Shown here piece by piece: positions 7,168-15,095 of a stretch of DNA of 23,940 nt (positions are counted from its first letter, which is position 1; every line of letters begins with the position of its first letter). Origin of the DNA: JBGFRR01 sp041695045. GTDB taxonomy: Bacteria; Bacteroidota; Ignavibacteria; UBA10030. A model generated the notes under the pieces. That model was given only the letters and a program-made list of their open reading frames with translations. It did not search any database and was not told the DNA's origin. The translations under genes were made by a program, and so were the position numbers. The stretch is taken from assembly GCA_041695045.1 (NCBI GenBank), contig JBGFRR010000148.1, positions 1 to 23,940 on the forward strand, given 5' to 3'.

Positions 7168-7875
7168 ATGTTTGTAACGGTGTTTAAGGGCTCGATTGCC
7201 GTACTCTGGACGTTGATCGCTTCAGTCATTACACTGCTCTCGTTGCCGTTCGACCGGAAAGGGAGATTCTATTACTGGCTGGCACGACACTGGGCAAGGG
7301 GGGTGTTGGCTGTGTTCGGCATTAGGGTGCATGTCGTGGGGATGGAAGTGCTTGAACCGGGACGCCGGTATGTCTACGTCTCAAACCACGCCAGCTTGTT
7401 TGACATTCCGGCAGTGCTGGCGGGAATTTCGGATCGCGTCGCGATCATCCTTAAACAGGAGCTGACAAGAATTCCAATCTGGGGATGGGCGTTGAAGTAC
7501 GGCCACTACATTTCGATCGACCGTGCGAATGCGCGAGATGCGATGGAAAGCCTTGAACGCGCAGTGCAGAAAGTGAGCGGAAATGCTTCTGTGCTTGTCT
7601 TTGCAGAAGGCACGCGCTCGCTTGACGGTAAGCTGCAGCCGTTCAAGCGCGGCGCGTTCGTATTGGCAGCGCGTGCTGGTGTGCCGATTGTGCCGGTCAC
7701 GATCAAGAATAGCTTCGCGATCATGGCAAAAGGCTCATGGACGATCCGGCCGACGGATATCGAGCTCATCATCGACCCTCCTATCGACAGCAGGGTGGAA
7801 GGAAGGGAGGCGGAGTTGCGGCTGATGGAGCGCGTACGCGCGATTCTGGAAAAGAATTTTTCGGAACAACACTGA
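7168..7875 (+). CDS. plsC: 1-acyl-sn-glycerol-3-phosphate acyltransferase
   Basis: 235 residues. It should transfer an acyl chain to lysophosphatidic acid to make phosphatidic acid at the inner membrane. The catalytic NHASLFD motif lies at residues 73-79 (His74, Asp79) and the substrate-binding AEGTRSLDG motif at about 146-154, followed by PFKRGAF and VPIVPVTIKNS, all in the family's order. A hydrophobic N-terminus (about 8-27) anchors the enzyme. AGAGGTGATGC precedes the ATG. It sits 13 bases after the protease gene and eight before gatC, so it is surely cotranscribed with both. Confidence 0.9.
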   Translation: MFVTVFKGSIAVLWTLIASVITLLSLPFDRKGRFYYWLARHWARGVLAVFGIRVHVVGMEVLEPGRRYVYVSNHASLFDIPAVLAGISDRVAIILKQELTRIPIWGWALKYGHYISIDRANARDAMESLERAVQKVSGNASVLVFAEGTRSLDGKLQPFKRGAFVLAARAGVPIVPVTIKNSFAIMAKGSWTIRPTDIELIIDPPIDSRVEGREAELRLMERVRAILEKNFSEQH

Positions 7876-7883
7876 GGGCTCGA

Positions 7884-8186
7884 ATGTCAGTTACGGTCAA
7901 AGACGTCGAACACATCGCCGGCCTTGCGCGGTTAGAGTTCACGCCGGAAGAGCGGGAAACTTTTCTCCGGCAATTCAATGAGATTCTCGCGTACATGGAA
8001 CAGCTCAACCAACTCGACACGTCGAACGTCGAGCCGCTCTCGCACGTCATCGACCCCACAAAGCGGGGCAACGTCTTTCGCAAGGATGAAGTAAAGCCCG
8101 GACTGACCACAGACGAAGCGCTCCAGAACGCCCCGGCAAAGACGGAGAAGTTTTTCAAGGTGCCGAAGGTGATTGGGGATACATAA
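7884..8186 (+). CDS. gatC: Aspartyl/glutamyl-tRNA amidotransferase subunit C
   Basis: 100 residues, the normal length for GatC. The protein begins with the typical DVEHIAGLARLEFTPEE and continues with FNEILAYMEQLNQLDTSNVE and HVIDP; the C-terminal FFKVPKVIG is the usual end of the family. GatC is the small belt that holds GatA and GatB together in the enzyme turning Glu-tRNA(Gln) or Asp-tRNA(Asn) into the amide forms. gatA and gatB are not in this window, which is common when gatC stands alone in an operon. GAGGG precedes the ATG at 7884; the longer frame from 7737 only overlaps plsC. Confidence 0.93.
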   Translation: MSVTVKDVEHIAGLARLEFTPEERETFLRQFNEILAYMEQLNQLDTSNVEPLSHVIDPTKRGNVFRKDEVKPGLTTDEALQNAPAKTEKFFKVPKVIGDT

Positions 8187-8229
8187 TGGGTTTGACGATG
8201 TACTATCAACTATCGACTCTTGGCTCGTC

Positions 8230-8991
8230 ATGCACATCGTTGGCGTGATACCGGCGCGTTACGCATCGAGCAGGCTGAGGGGAAAGCCGCTGGTGGATTT
8301 GCTCGGCAAGCCGATGGTCCAACGCGTGTATGAGCGCGCCCGCCAGGCGCGGATGCTTCATGAAGTCGTTGTAGCGACGGATGATGAAAGGATCGCAACA
8401 GTCGTGAGGGACTTCGGTGGGATGGCTGTGATGACGTCTCGTGAGATGAGCAGTGGTAGCGACCGTGTGGCGGTTGTTGCCGAGCAGATGCGGGGGGATG
8501 TCTTCGTGAATGTTCAAGGGGATGAACCGCTCCTTCCGCCCTCCATGATCGATAATGCCGTGCAGGCGCTGTTGGACGATTCCCGGGCGGCTGTGAGCAC
8601 GCTCGCTCGTCCCATTGAGTCCGTTGAAGAGCTGGTGAATCCCTCCGTCGTCAAGGTCGTGTTCAATCACGAGCGGTACGGGATGTACTTTTCGCGCTCG
8701 CCGATTCCGCACTTGCGCGATATTCCCGATCCGGCAGATTGGGTCAAACATCACACGTACTACAAGCATGTGGGTTTGTATGTGTTCCGTCGTGAGGCGT
8801 TGCTGCGGTATGCCCAGTTGCCGGAATCGCGGTTGGAGCGAGCAGAGCACCTTGAGCAACTGCGGATGCTCGAAGCGGGCTTCAGCGTCAAAGTCGCGCT
8901 GACGGAACAGGACAGCATTCCCGTTGATACCCCGGAAGATGTTGAACGCGTCGTCACGATTCTCAGAGAGATGGAGAAACTTTCGGTTTGA
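8230..8991 (+). CDS. kdsB: 3-deoxy-manno-octulosonate cytidylyltransferase
   Basis: 253 residues. KdsB activates Kdo with CTP to give CMP-Kdo for the lipopolysaccharide inner core, so the organism very likely makes LPS. The protein starts IVGVIPARYASSRLRGKPL, the nucleotide-binding entry of the family, and continues with ATDDERI, SGSDRVA, VFVNVQGDEPLL, and the late YFSRSPIPHLRD, YYKHVGLYVFRREAL and EQLRMLEAG blocks. The ATG at 8230 gives the canonical N-terminus although no strong ribosome binding site precedes it; upstream in-frame codons give no conserved residues. It is placed 43 bases after gatC and three bases before the next gene. CTP comes from the enzyme encoded by pyrG in the same operon. 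Confidence 0.93.
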   Translation: MHIVGVIPARYASSRLRGKPLVDLLGKPMVQRVYERARQARMLHEVVVATDDERIATVVRDFGGMAVMTSREMSSGSDRVAVVAEQMRGDVFVNVQGDEPLLPPSMIDNAVQALLDDSRAAVSTLARPIESVEELVNPSVVKVVFNHERYGMYFSRSPIPHLRDIPDPADWVKHHTYYKHVGLYVFRREALLRYAQLPESRLERAEHLEQLRMLEAGFSVKVALTEQDSIPVDTPEDVERVVTILREMEKLSV

Positions 8992-8994
8992 CGT

Positions 8995-9651
8995 ATGTGG
9001 AGCTTTGTGCGTCATAGTTTTGTGCGCGGACTAATTGTGATCATCCCGTTGGTCATCACCGTGTGGGTGGTGAACGCGATCATTACCGCATTCGACCGTA
9101 TCGTTTCGCCGATACTTGTGCGGTACGGCCTCGACTTCCCCGGCCTCGGCTTCATCACCATGCTGCTGATCATCTTCGTTGTGGGAGCGCTCTCCCGCAA
9201 CCTCGTCGGCAAGTTTGTGGTGAAGGCGATCGAAGGAGTGATCACGCGCATTCCACTTGCACGCACGATCTATACCGCCGTGAAAGATATTATCGGAGCA
9301 TTTTCGCTTGGGGCGAAAGGAAAGAGCTTCCGTCAGGTTGTCATTATTGAGTATCCGAAGAAGGGAATTTACGCGGTCGGTTTTGTGACGAACGACATCC
9401 AATGGAAGGAAGCATCACGAAGGTCTATCGACATGGTCAGCGTGTACATTCCCTATCCCCCCAATCCTACATCAGGTATCATGGCGCTCGTTCCCATCGA
9501 GGATGTGTATGTGGTAGCGATGTCGGTAGAAGAAGGATTGAAGCTCGCTCTTTCGGGCGGCATTGTTTCGCCTGAGATGCTTCACACAACCCGCATGCAC
9601 AAACCCAAACCCGTTAAACAACGGAAAGCGCATGGCACGGAATCACGTTAA
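8995..9651 (+). CDS. DUF502 integral membrane protein
   Basis: 218 residues. Two membrane segments lie at about residues 10-32 and 52-72, followed by the family blocks GVITRIPLARTIYTAVKDII and VGFVTNDI, and VYIPYPPNPTSGIMALVPIE with VYVVAMSVEEGLKLALSGGI. The function of DUF502 proteins is not firmly established; plant homologues (COV-like) are linked to membrane trafficking and vascular patterning, which says little about bacteria. The start lies just after the kdsB stop. The 3' end overlaps pyrG by 20 bases in another frame. The C-terminal 25 residues are basic and may be cytoplasmic. Confidence 0.85.
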   Translation: MWSFVRHSFVRGLIVIIPLVITVWVVNAIITAFDRIVSPILVRYGLDFPGLGFITMLLIIFVVGALSRNLVGKFVVKAIEGVITRIPLARTIYTAVKDIIGAFSLGAKGKSFRQVVIIEYPKKGIYAVGFVTNDIQWKEASRRSIDMVSVYIPYPPNPTSGIMALVPIEDVYVVAMSVEEGLKLALSGGIVSPEMLHTTRMHKPKPVKQRKAHGTESR

Positions 9652-11272
9652 GAATATTTTCATCACTGGTGGCGTCGTCTCCTCGCTCGGCAAGGGGATC
9701 GCAGCGGCGTCGATCGGTCTCTTGCTCAAGTCGCGCGGACTGCGCGTGACGATTCAGAAATTCGACCCGTATATCAACGTCGATCCGGGCACGATGAATC
9801 CGTTCCAGCACGGTGAAGTCTACGTCACCGACGACGGTGCGGAAACGGACCTCGACCTCGGCCACTACGAGCGGTTTTTGGATATCAACATGTCGCGCCA
9901 GAACAACACCACGACGGGACAGGTCTATTACGAAGTCATTTCCAAGGAACGCCGCGGCGATTATCTTGGCGCGACCGTGCAGGTGATTCCCCACATCACC
10001 GATGAGATCAAGCGTCGCATCGGCGCGCTTGCTGCGACGGGAAAGTATGATGTTGTCATCACAGAAGTCGGCGGCACGGTTGGCGATATCGAGAGCCTGC
10101 CGTTTCTCGAAGCCATCCGTCAGTATGCGTTGGAGGTCGGACATCGCAACGCACTGAACATCCATGTCACGCTTGTTCCCTACATTCGTTCGGCCGGAGA
10201 GATCAAAACGAAGCCGACGCAACATAGCGTGAAGATGTTATTAGAAATCGGCCTACAGCCCGACATTCTCATCTGCCGCTCCGAGAAAAGGTTAAGCAAG
10301 GATGTGAAGGAAAAGATTGCCCTTTTTTGTAACGTCGAGCGGGATGCGGTGATTGAAGGCAGAGACGTCGATTCAATTTACGAAGTGCCATTGGTGTTTG
10401 AACGGGAGAAGTTAGCCGAGATTATCGTTGAGAAGCTGAACTTGAAATGCGGCAAGACCGATTTGCGCCGTTGGACGCGGTTCGTTAATCGGGTTAAGAA
10501 ACCGACCGGCCGCGTCCCGATTGCCGTCTGCGGAAAGTATACCGACCTCCTCGATGCCTATAAGAGCATCAACGAAGCCTTTGTGCATGCGGGTGCCGAG
10601 AACGACGTCGCAGTTGACATCCACTGGATTAAAGCGGAAGACATTGAGCTCAACGGCCCGGAACAGTACCTCAAAGGCGTCGCAGGACTCCTCGTACCGG
10701 GAGGGTTTGGCGAGCGCGGTGTGGAGGGGAAGGTGAAAGCCATTCGCTACGTGCGGGAAAACAGGATTCCATTCTTCGGCATTTGCTTGGGACTCCAATG
10801 CGCTGTGGTCGAATTTGCTCGCAACGTGTGCAAAATGGCCGGCGCGAATAGTACGGAGTTCCGGAAGACAAAGTACAACGTCATCGACTTGATGATTGAC
10901 CAGAAGGGCGTGAAGAACATGGGCGGCACGATGCGGCTCGGTGCCTATCCGTGTCTGTTGCTCAAAGGTTCAAAAGCCTATAAAGCCTATCGGAAGGAAT
11001 TGATCTATGAACGTCACAGGCATCGGTACGAAGTGAACAACAAGTTCCGCAAGAAGTTGGCAGAGCACGGCATGGTCTTCAGCGGTATCTCACCGGATCA
11101 AACGTTGGTGGAGGTCATTGAGCTTCCGGACCATCCGTGGTTTGTCGCGGGACAGTTTCACCCGGAGCTTCGTTCGCGTGCCGTCAATCCGCATCCGCTC
11201 TTTCGCGAGTTTGTCAAAGCTGCAAAAGAATTTGCTTGCGACAACGCGGGTGTTGGTTTAGCGGTTGCGTAG
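9632..11272 (+). CDS. pyrG: CTP synthase
   Basis: 546 residues, the usual length. The N-terminal amidoligase domain opens with KNIFITGGVVSSLGKGIAAA and contains FDPYINVDPGTMNPFQHGEV and EVGGTVGDIESLPFLEA. The C-terminal class I glutaminase domain has GGFGERG, the nucleophile Cys385 in FGICLGLQ, and the His510/Glu512 pair in GQFHPELRSR. It converts UTP to CTP with glutamine as ammonia source. The start ATG at 9632 gives the canonical N-terminus and overlaps the DUF502 gene; an upstream in-frame codon at 9563 adds only unrelated residues. CTP is used by KdsB and in phospholipid synthesis, which fits this operon. Confidence 0.96.
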   Translation: MARNHVKNIFITGGVVSSLGKGIAAASIGLLLKSRGLRVTIQKFDPYINVDPGTMNPFQHGEVYVTDDGAETDLDLGHYERFLDINMSRQNNTTTGQVYYEVISKERRGDYLGATVQVIPHITDEIKRRIGALAATGKYDVVITEVGGTVGDIESLPFLEAIRQYALEVGHRNALNIHVTLVPYIRSAGEIKTKPTQHSVKMLLEIGLQPDILICRSEKRLSKDVKEKIALFCNVERDAVIEGRDVDSIYEVPLVFEREKLAEIIVEKLNLKCGKTDLRRWTRFVNRVKKPTGRVPIAVCGKYTDLLDAYKSINEAFVHAGAENDVAVDIHWIKAEDIELNGPEQYLKGVAGLLVPGGFGERGVEGKVKAIRYVRENRIPFFGICLGLQCAVVEFARNVCKMAGANSTEFRKTKYNVIDLMIDQKGVKNMGGTMRLGAYPCLLLKGSKAYKAYRKELIYERHRHRYEVNNKFRKKLAEHGMVFSGISPDQTLVEVIELPDHPWFVAGQFHPELRSRAVNPHPLFREFVKAAKEFACDNAGVGLAVA

Positions 11273-11351
11273 AGATCCGGCCAACAATATTTTGCCACAG
11301 AGTGCACAGAGAAAAGCGTTCGCGCATCAATTGAATTCAACAGAGAAACCT

Positions 11352-11366
11352 ATCGCCTTTGGCGAT
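11352..11366 (+). terminator. Weak hairpin after pyrG
   Basis: ATCGCC-TTT-GGCGAT, 80 bases after the pyrG stop, without a proper U-tract. It could help end the six-gene operon or merely be another palindrome. The confidence is low for this reason. Confidence 0.3.
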
Positions 11367-11375
11367 GGTTGTAGC

Positions 11376-11419
11376 GAAAAGGAAAGCGGGAGCCGATGCC
11401 CATCACACCGACTCCCGCT
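11376..11419 (-). terminator. Terminator of the minus-strand secreted protein gene
   Basis: On the minus strand AGCGGGAG (11419-11412) pairs with CTCCCGCT (11392-11385), extended inward by a few pairs, and is followed by TTCCTTTT. It lies 28 bases beyond the stop of the gene at 11447-12193. On the plus strand no U-tract follows. Confidence 0.6.
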
Positions 11420-11446
11420 GGGGGGTGGAGGAGGAGTACAGCGAAC

Positions 11447-12193
11447 TTATTTGAGCAAGGTCATCCGCACGGTGGAGACCGATCCGGCTGCTGTCAGTCT
11501 GGCGAAGTAGATGCCCGAAGGAAGCGCGTTACCGGCAGCGTCATTCCCATTCCACGTCACACTATAGTTTCCACCAACGTGGTATCCATCCAACAGTCTG
11601 TTCACTTCTCGTCCCGCCATATCATATACACTCAAGCGTACATCGCCCGGCTGCGTCACCGTGTAGCGGAGATTCGTTGAAGGATTGAAGGGGTTCGGAT
11701 AATTTTGCTTCAACGTTGCGGCAGTAACCTCATCGACAATTCCGGTATTCCATTCTGCCGCTGAGAGGGTCGCTGTGATACGTTGAACGTCAGGGCTGGC
11801 CAGTACCACTCTGCTGAGGTACGCACGAGCAACACGACCGTAGTTGAAGCGAACCTCTACTTCTGCAAGATTCCAATCGCCCGCCGCAAGAGGCATCCCA
11901 ACTGCGTTGATGATCACGACGTTGAGAACCGAGTCGTTGATTGTGTGTGAGTGTACCTGCCAGTCATTCCCCAAATCGCTGCTCTTTCTGACCGAAACAA
12001 TTGAAAGGTTGGATGAAACGTTAACCGTGAACTGCAGTGCAGCCACAGGCTCAGCATTTTCGAGATGCACAGCGACAGCCGTTGGACTCTGGTTGAGCAC
12101 AGCAACCCTGGTTTGTCCGACAGCCGTTAGGGTTGCAAACAGCGTGAGGAAGAGTACTGTCAACTGCATCTGTATGTGAATCCTGTTTTTCAT
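11447..12193 (-). CDS. Secreted cohesin-like protein with C-terminal sorting module
   Basis: 248 residues. A signal peptide ends near TAVGQ (residue 26). Residues about 28-135 form a beta-rich domain with a cohesin-like pattern (VAALQFTVNVSSNLSIVSV, SVLNVVIINAVGMPLAAGDW, LAEVEVRFNY). After a short linker comes LKQNYPNPFNPSTNLRYTV and an Ig-like module ending SGIYFARLTAAGSVSTVRM and TLLK, the classic C-terminal sorting signal for type IX secretion. It should therefore be exported across the outer membrane and anchored or released. AGGAG is correctly spaced before the ATG at 12193; two upstream in-frame ATGs would spoil the signal peptide. No T9SS machinery genes are nearby. Cohesin assignment is by pattern only. 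Confidence 0.78.
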   Translation of the reverse strand: MKNRIHIQMQLTVLFLTLFATLTAVGQTRVAVLNQSPTAVAVHLENAEPVAALQFTVNVSSNLSIVSVRKSSDLGNDWQVHSHTINDSVLNVVIINAVGMPLAAGDWNLAEVEVRFNYGRVARAYLSRVVLASPDVQRITATLSAAEWNTGIVDEVTAATLKQNYPNPFNPSTNLRYTVTQPGDVRLSVYDMAGREVNRLLDGYHVGGNYSVTWNGNDAAGNALPSGIYFARLTAAGSVSTVRMTLLK

Positions 12194-12465
12194 TGTCGTC
12201 TCCTGCATGTATTGGCACATACCGCGTGCCGTAAGAGTTAGGAGAAATCATTCAGAGCAATCTTCACTATAACAGCTTGGCTGAAAGGAGGTTAGAGGAA
12301 CTGAAATCGATTCAAATGTCGATGACGATTACAGTAGTTTGCTTGTAGTTTCTACAAGACCTTGAAGTTTTGCGCGGAAAGACTAAAATTCGCCTTGCTT
12401 CCAGCTCCAACAATGAGTAGTTTGGAAACCCAAAATACGATTAAAGTTTCCATCGGAGGCATCCA
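12194..12465. promoter_or_regulatory. Divergent intergenic region with two inverted repeats
   Basis: This 272-base gap separates the minus-strand secreted protein from the plus-strand TetR gene, so promoters in both directions are expected. Two symmetrical sites are seen: CTTGTAG-TTT-CTACAAG (12342-12358), a perfect 7+7 palindrome, and GGAAAC (12424-12429) with GTTTCC (12446-12451), arms 16 bases apart and just before the TetR ribosome binding site. Either could be the TetR operator. The surrounding sequence is AT-richer than the genes. No -35/-10 pair is assigned. Confidence 0.45.
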
Positions 12466-13098
12466 ATGACCATTCAGGAGGAGAGGGATCGGATTGTTCA
12501 CGCGGCGCGCAATCGGTTCCTCGGATCGGGGATTTCCAAAGTCACCCTCGATGAAATCGCCGGCGACCTCGGCATGAGCAAAAAGACCATCTACAAATTC
12601 TTCTCAGGCAAAGATGTGCTGCTCAAAGCGGTTGTGAAGTTCATGATAGGGTTCATCGAACGCAATGTTGCCGCCATTGTGGAATCCAACAAGCCATTTG
12701 AGAAGAAGATGACGGAGCTGCTTTCGTTTGTCGGCGGAAACATGAGTACGATCAGTCGCGAATTCCAACGCGACCTCCAACGCTTTGCGCCGAAGCTCTG
12801 GACAGAAATCGAAACATTCCGGCGTGAACACATCCTCTCGAAAATCGAGACGATGTTCCTCCAGGCAAAAGCGGAGGGAGTTTTCCGGAAGGACCTCAAC
12901 CACGAGGTCTTCATGCTGATGTTTCTGAAAGCCGTGGAAGGGATCATGAATTCTCAGACACTCTCGCAGCACTCGTTTAATCCCGAGACCGCCTTCAGGT
13001 CGATCTTCAAGATCCTCTTCGAAGGCGCGCTGACCGATGGCGCGCGGAAACAGTTCCAGCTCTTTGAGCCGTCCTATTCTCACCATATCTCACGTTAG
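12466..13098 (+). CDS. TetR/AcrR-family transcriptional regulator
   Basis: 210 residues. The N-terminal helix-turn-helix is clear: IVHAARNRFLGSGISKVTLD, then EIAGDLGMSKKTIYKFFSGK at about residues 29-48. The C-terminal 150 residues are helical and would bind a ligand and form the dimer. GGAGG at 12454-12458 supports the ATG. It is followed after six bases by a membrane-fusion-protein gene and an ABC ATPase gene, the common layout for regulators of YbhFSR-type drug exporters. It probably represses its own operon, with the inverted repeats at 12342-12358 and 12424-12451 as candidate operators. The regulator itself appears intact although the exporter genes are damaged. Confidence 0.86.
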   Translation: MTIQEERDRIVHAARNRFLGSGISKVTLDEIAGDLGMSKKTIYKFFSGKDVLLKAVVKFMIGFIERNVAAIVESNKPFEKKMTELLSFVGGNMSTISREFQRDLQRFAPKLWTEIETFRREHILSKIETMFLQAKAEGVFRKDLNHEVFMLMFLKAVEGIMNSQTLSQHSFNPETAFRSIFKILFEGALTDGARKQFQLFEPSYSHHISR

Positions 13099-13104
13099 GG
13101 TACT

Positions 13105-13648
13105 ATGAAATCACCATTGATGTTTTTGTTAAGCCTGCCGCTGCTCTTGACCGGTTGCAGTGGAAAGGATAACGGCACCATTTCGGCATCGGGAACATTG
13201 GAGGCAAGGGAGGTAACGATCGGTACGCTTGCCGGTGGGCGCATCGACACCGTGATGGTTGACGAGGGGAGGCTCGTGCGCGCCGGCGAATGGAACGCTT
13301 TTGAAGAGATTTGTGGAGCGTGGAGAATTGGTAACGCCGGGTATGAGCGTAGCAACGATTGCCGACCTCTCCGCAATGCACGTGACGATTTACATTCCTC
13401 AGACCGAGCTTCCGAACATCAAGCTCGGCCAACCTGCTTCCGTCAGTGTCGATGCATTCCCGGGGCGCACGTTTCCGGGCTCGGTGATGCACATCGCATC
13501 GACAGCTGAATTCACGCCGAAGAATATCCAAACCAAAGACGAACGAACCAAGTTGGTCTTTGCCGTCAAGGTCAAAGTGATGAATTCCGACGGTACGCTC
13601 AAGGCCGGCATTCCCGCAGATGTTGAACTCCAAACCGACAAACCATAG
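13105..13648 (+). pseudogene. HlyD/YbhG-type membrane fusion protein, internally deleted
   Basis: The 5' frame encodes a lipoprotein signal (LLTGC, Cys18) and the first biotinyl-lipoyl half, GTLEAREVTIGTLAGGRIDT to DEGRLVRAGE. At about 13288 the coding frame changes, and the second frame continues NGTLLKRFVERGELVTPGM, IADLSAMHVTIYIPQTELPN and on through the beta-barrel to the stop at 13648. This is the normal order of a YbhG-like periplasmic adaptor, but the coiled-coil hairpin between the lipoyl halves is missing, so well over 100 residues are gone and the frames no longer agree. The first frame alone ends at 13509 with nonsense residues. It therefore cannot make a complete adaptor. Confidence 0.82.
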
Positions 13649-13660
13649 TCAGCTGCCCGG

Positions 13661-14967
13661 ATGAATCCATCGGACAACAACGGCTCAGCAGTCATCGTTC
13701 AAGACGTTCGCAAAGTCGTTCGCAAAGTCTTTGTTGACGAGCGCCAGCACGCAGTCGCCGCTGTAGACAGGCTTTCACTGGAAATCCGCCGTGGCGAAAT
13801 CTTCACCCTCGTTGGTCCCGACGGCGCGGGCAAAACCACAACGATCCGGATGATGTGCGGTGTCTTGCCGCCGACTGAGGGAACCATCAGAATTCTGGGA
13901 AAGGATATGCGGACTGAGCGCGAAGCCGTCAAGCGCTCCATCGGCTACCTCTCCCAACGGTTCAGCCTCTACGGCGACCTCACCATCGACGAGAACATCG
14001 ACTTCTTCGCGGAAATCCACAGGCTACAGGATTTCCGGTCCCGCAAAGAAGAGCTTTTAGATTTTATGCGACTCACTCCGTTTCGCGGGCGCCTTGCCGA
14101 GCGGCTCTCCGGCGGGATGAAGCAAAAGCTCGCCCTCGCCTGCACGCTCATTCACACGCCGCAAATGATTTTCCTCGATGAGCCGACGACGGGCGTTGAT
14201 CCCGTTTCGCGCCGCGACTTCTGGAAAATTCTTTCTGCCGTCCTCAAATCCGGCGTCACCATCGTGATGGCTACGCCGTACCTGGATGAAGCGGAACGGA
14301 GCACACGCGTTGCACTCATCCAACAGGGGAGACTCTTGATGTGCGATACACCCCGCATGTTATGCGGATTGCTTGAGCCGTCGTCTGGCGATGCGATAGT
14401 CGGCGGGGTCAGTGTCCGCACCGATCCCGACGCGGTCAAAGCAAACATCGGCTATATGTCGCAACGCTTTTCGCTGTATGAAGACCTCACCGTCGAGCAG
14501 AACATCAATTTCTATGGCGGCATCTATGGACTTGAAAGCGACCGACTGCGGAAGCGCAAGGCATGGGTGTTAGAGATGGCGGGACTTGTAGGGAAGGAAC
14601 AAACGCTCAGGCGCAATCTCTCCGGTGGCTGGAAGCAGCGACTCGCGCTCGGCTGTGCCATTCTGCACGAACCGCCGATTGTGTTTTTTGATGAGCCGAC
14701 GGGCGGAATCGACCCCGTGTCGCGCAGAAATTTCTGGGAATGGAGATTCTGCAGCAAGAGCCGTGGGTGGTGGAGACGTCGATTTTCGGCACGGCGTTCC
14801 ACGTCAGCACAACGAGTGTGAAAGATGCTGCTGTGCGCATCGAAGAGCTTTTGAGGAAGGAGGGAATCCGGACGAGCGCGATCGAACGAATCACGCCGTC
14901 GCTGGACGATGTCTTTATCCATCTGATCGCGGAAGAGGATAAGAAACGGACGGAGGTGGCCGCGTGA
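13661..14967 (+). pseudogene. YbhF-type twin ABC ATPase with two internal deletions
   Basis: The intact type has two ABC domains and nearly 600 residues. Here the first domain is good: Walker A GPDGAGKT (residues 52-59), LSGGMKQ (149-155), Walker B FLDEPTTG (171-178) and TPYLDEAE. At CDTPRMLCGLLEPSSG (about residue 233) its C-terminus is joined straight to the part of domain 2 that follows Walker A, so the second P-loop is missing. Domain 2 continues with LSGGWKQ (320-326) and FFDEPTGGIDPVSRRNFWE. A second break at about 14740 removes its switch-histidine region and shifts the frame; the original end, LLQQ-type residues to PSLDDVFIHLI, lies in the frame from 14740 to 14967. No permease gene follows. 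Confidence 0.85.
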
Positions 14968-14994
14968 TGTTGTTTTGCAGGTTGAGTATTTGTA

Positions 14995-15089
14995 GGACGG
15001 GACTCCTGTCCCGTCCAGCTGGGTGGTCGGGTCTGGAGACCCGACCTACATCTGGAGTGCACATTGTGGTTGGCTCTGGAGAGCCGACC
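14995..15089. repeat. Three tandem hairpins of one REP-like family
   Basis: GGACGGGAC-TCCT-GTCCCGTCC (14995-15016), GGTCGGGTCT-GG-AGACCCGACC (15025-15046) and GGTTGGCTCT-GG-AGAGCCGACC (15068-15089, one G/T pair). They share the GGnCGGGnCT core and occupy the gap between the truncated exporter operon and the convergent rlmB stop. The first starts 28 bases after the ATPase stop, where a permease gene is normally found. They may also act as a bidirectional transcription barrier, although no U-tract follows. Confidence 0.85.
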
Positions 15090-15095
15090 TCCCTC

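Noticed and set aside
8206..9015. Minus-strand open frame of 269 residues
   Set aside because: Antisense to kdsB; His- and Arg-rich with no recognisable content.
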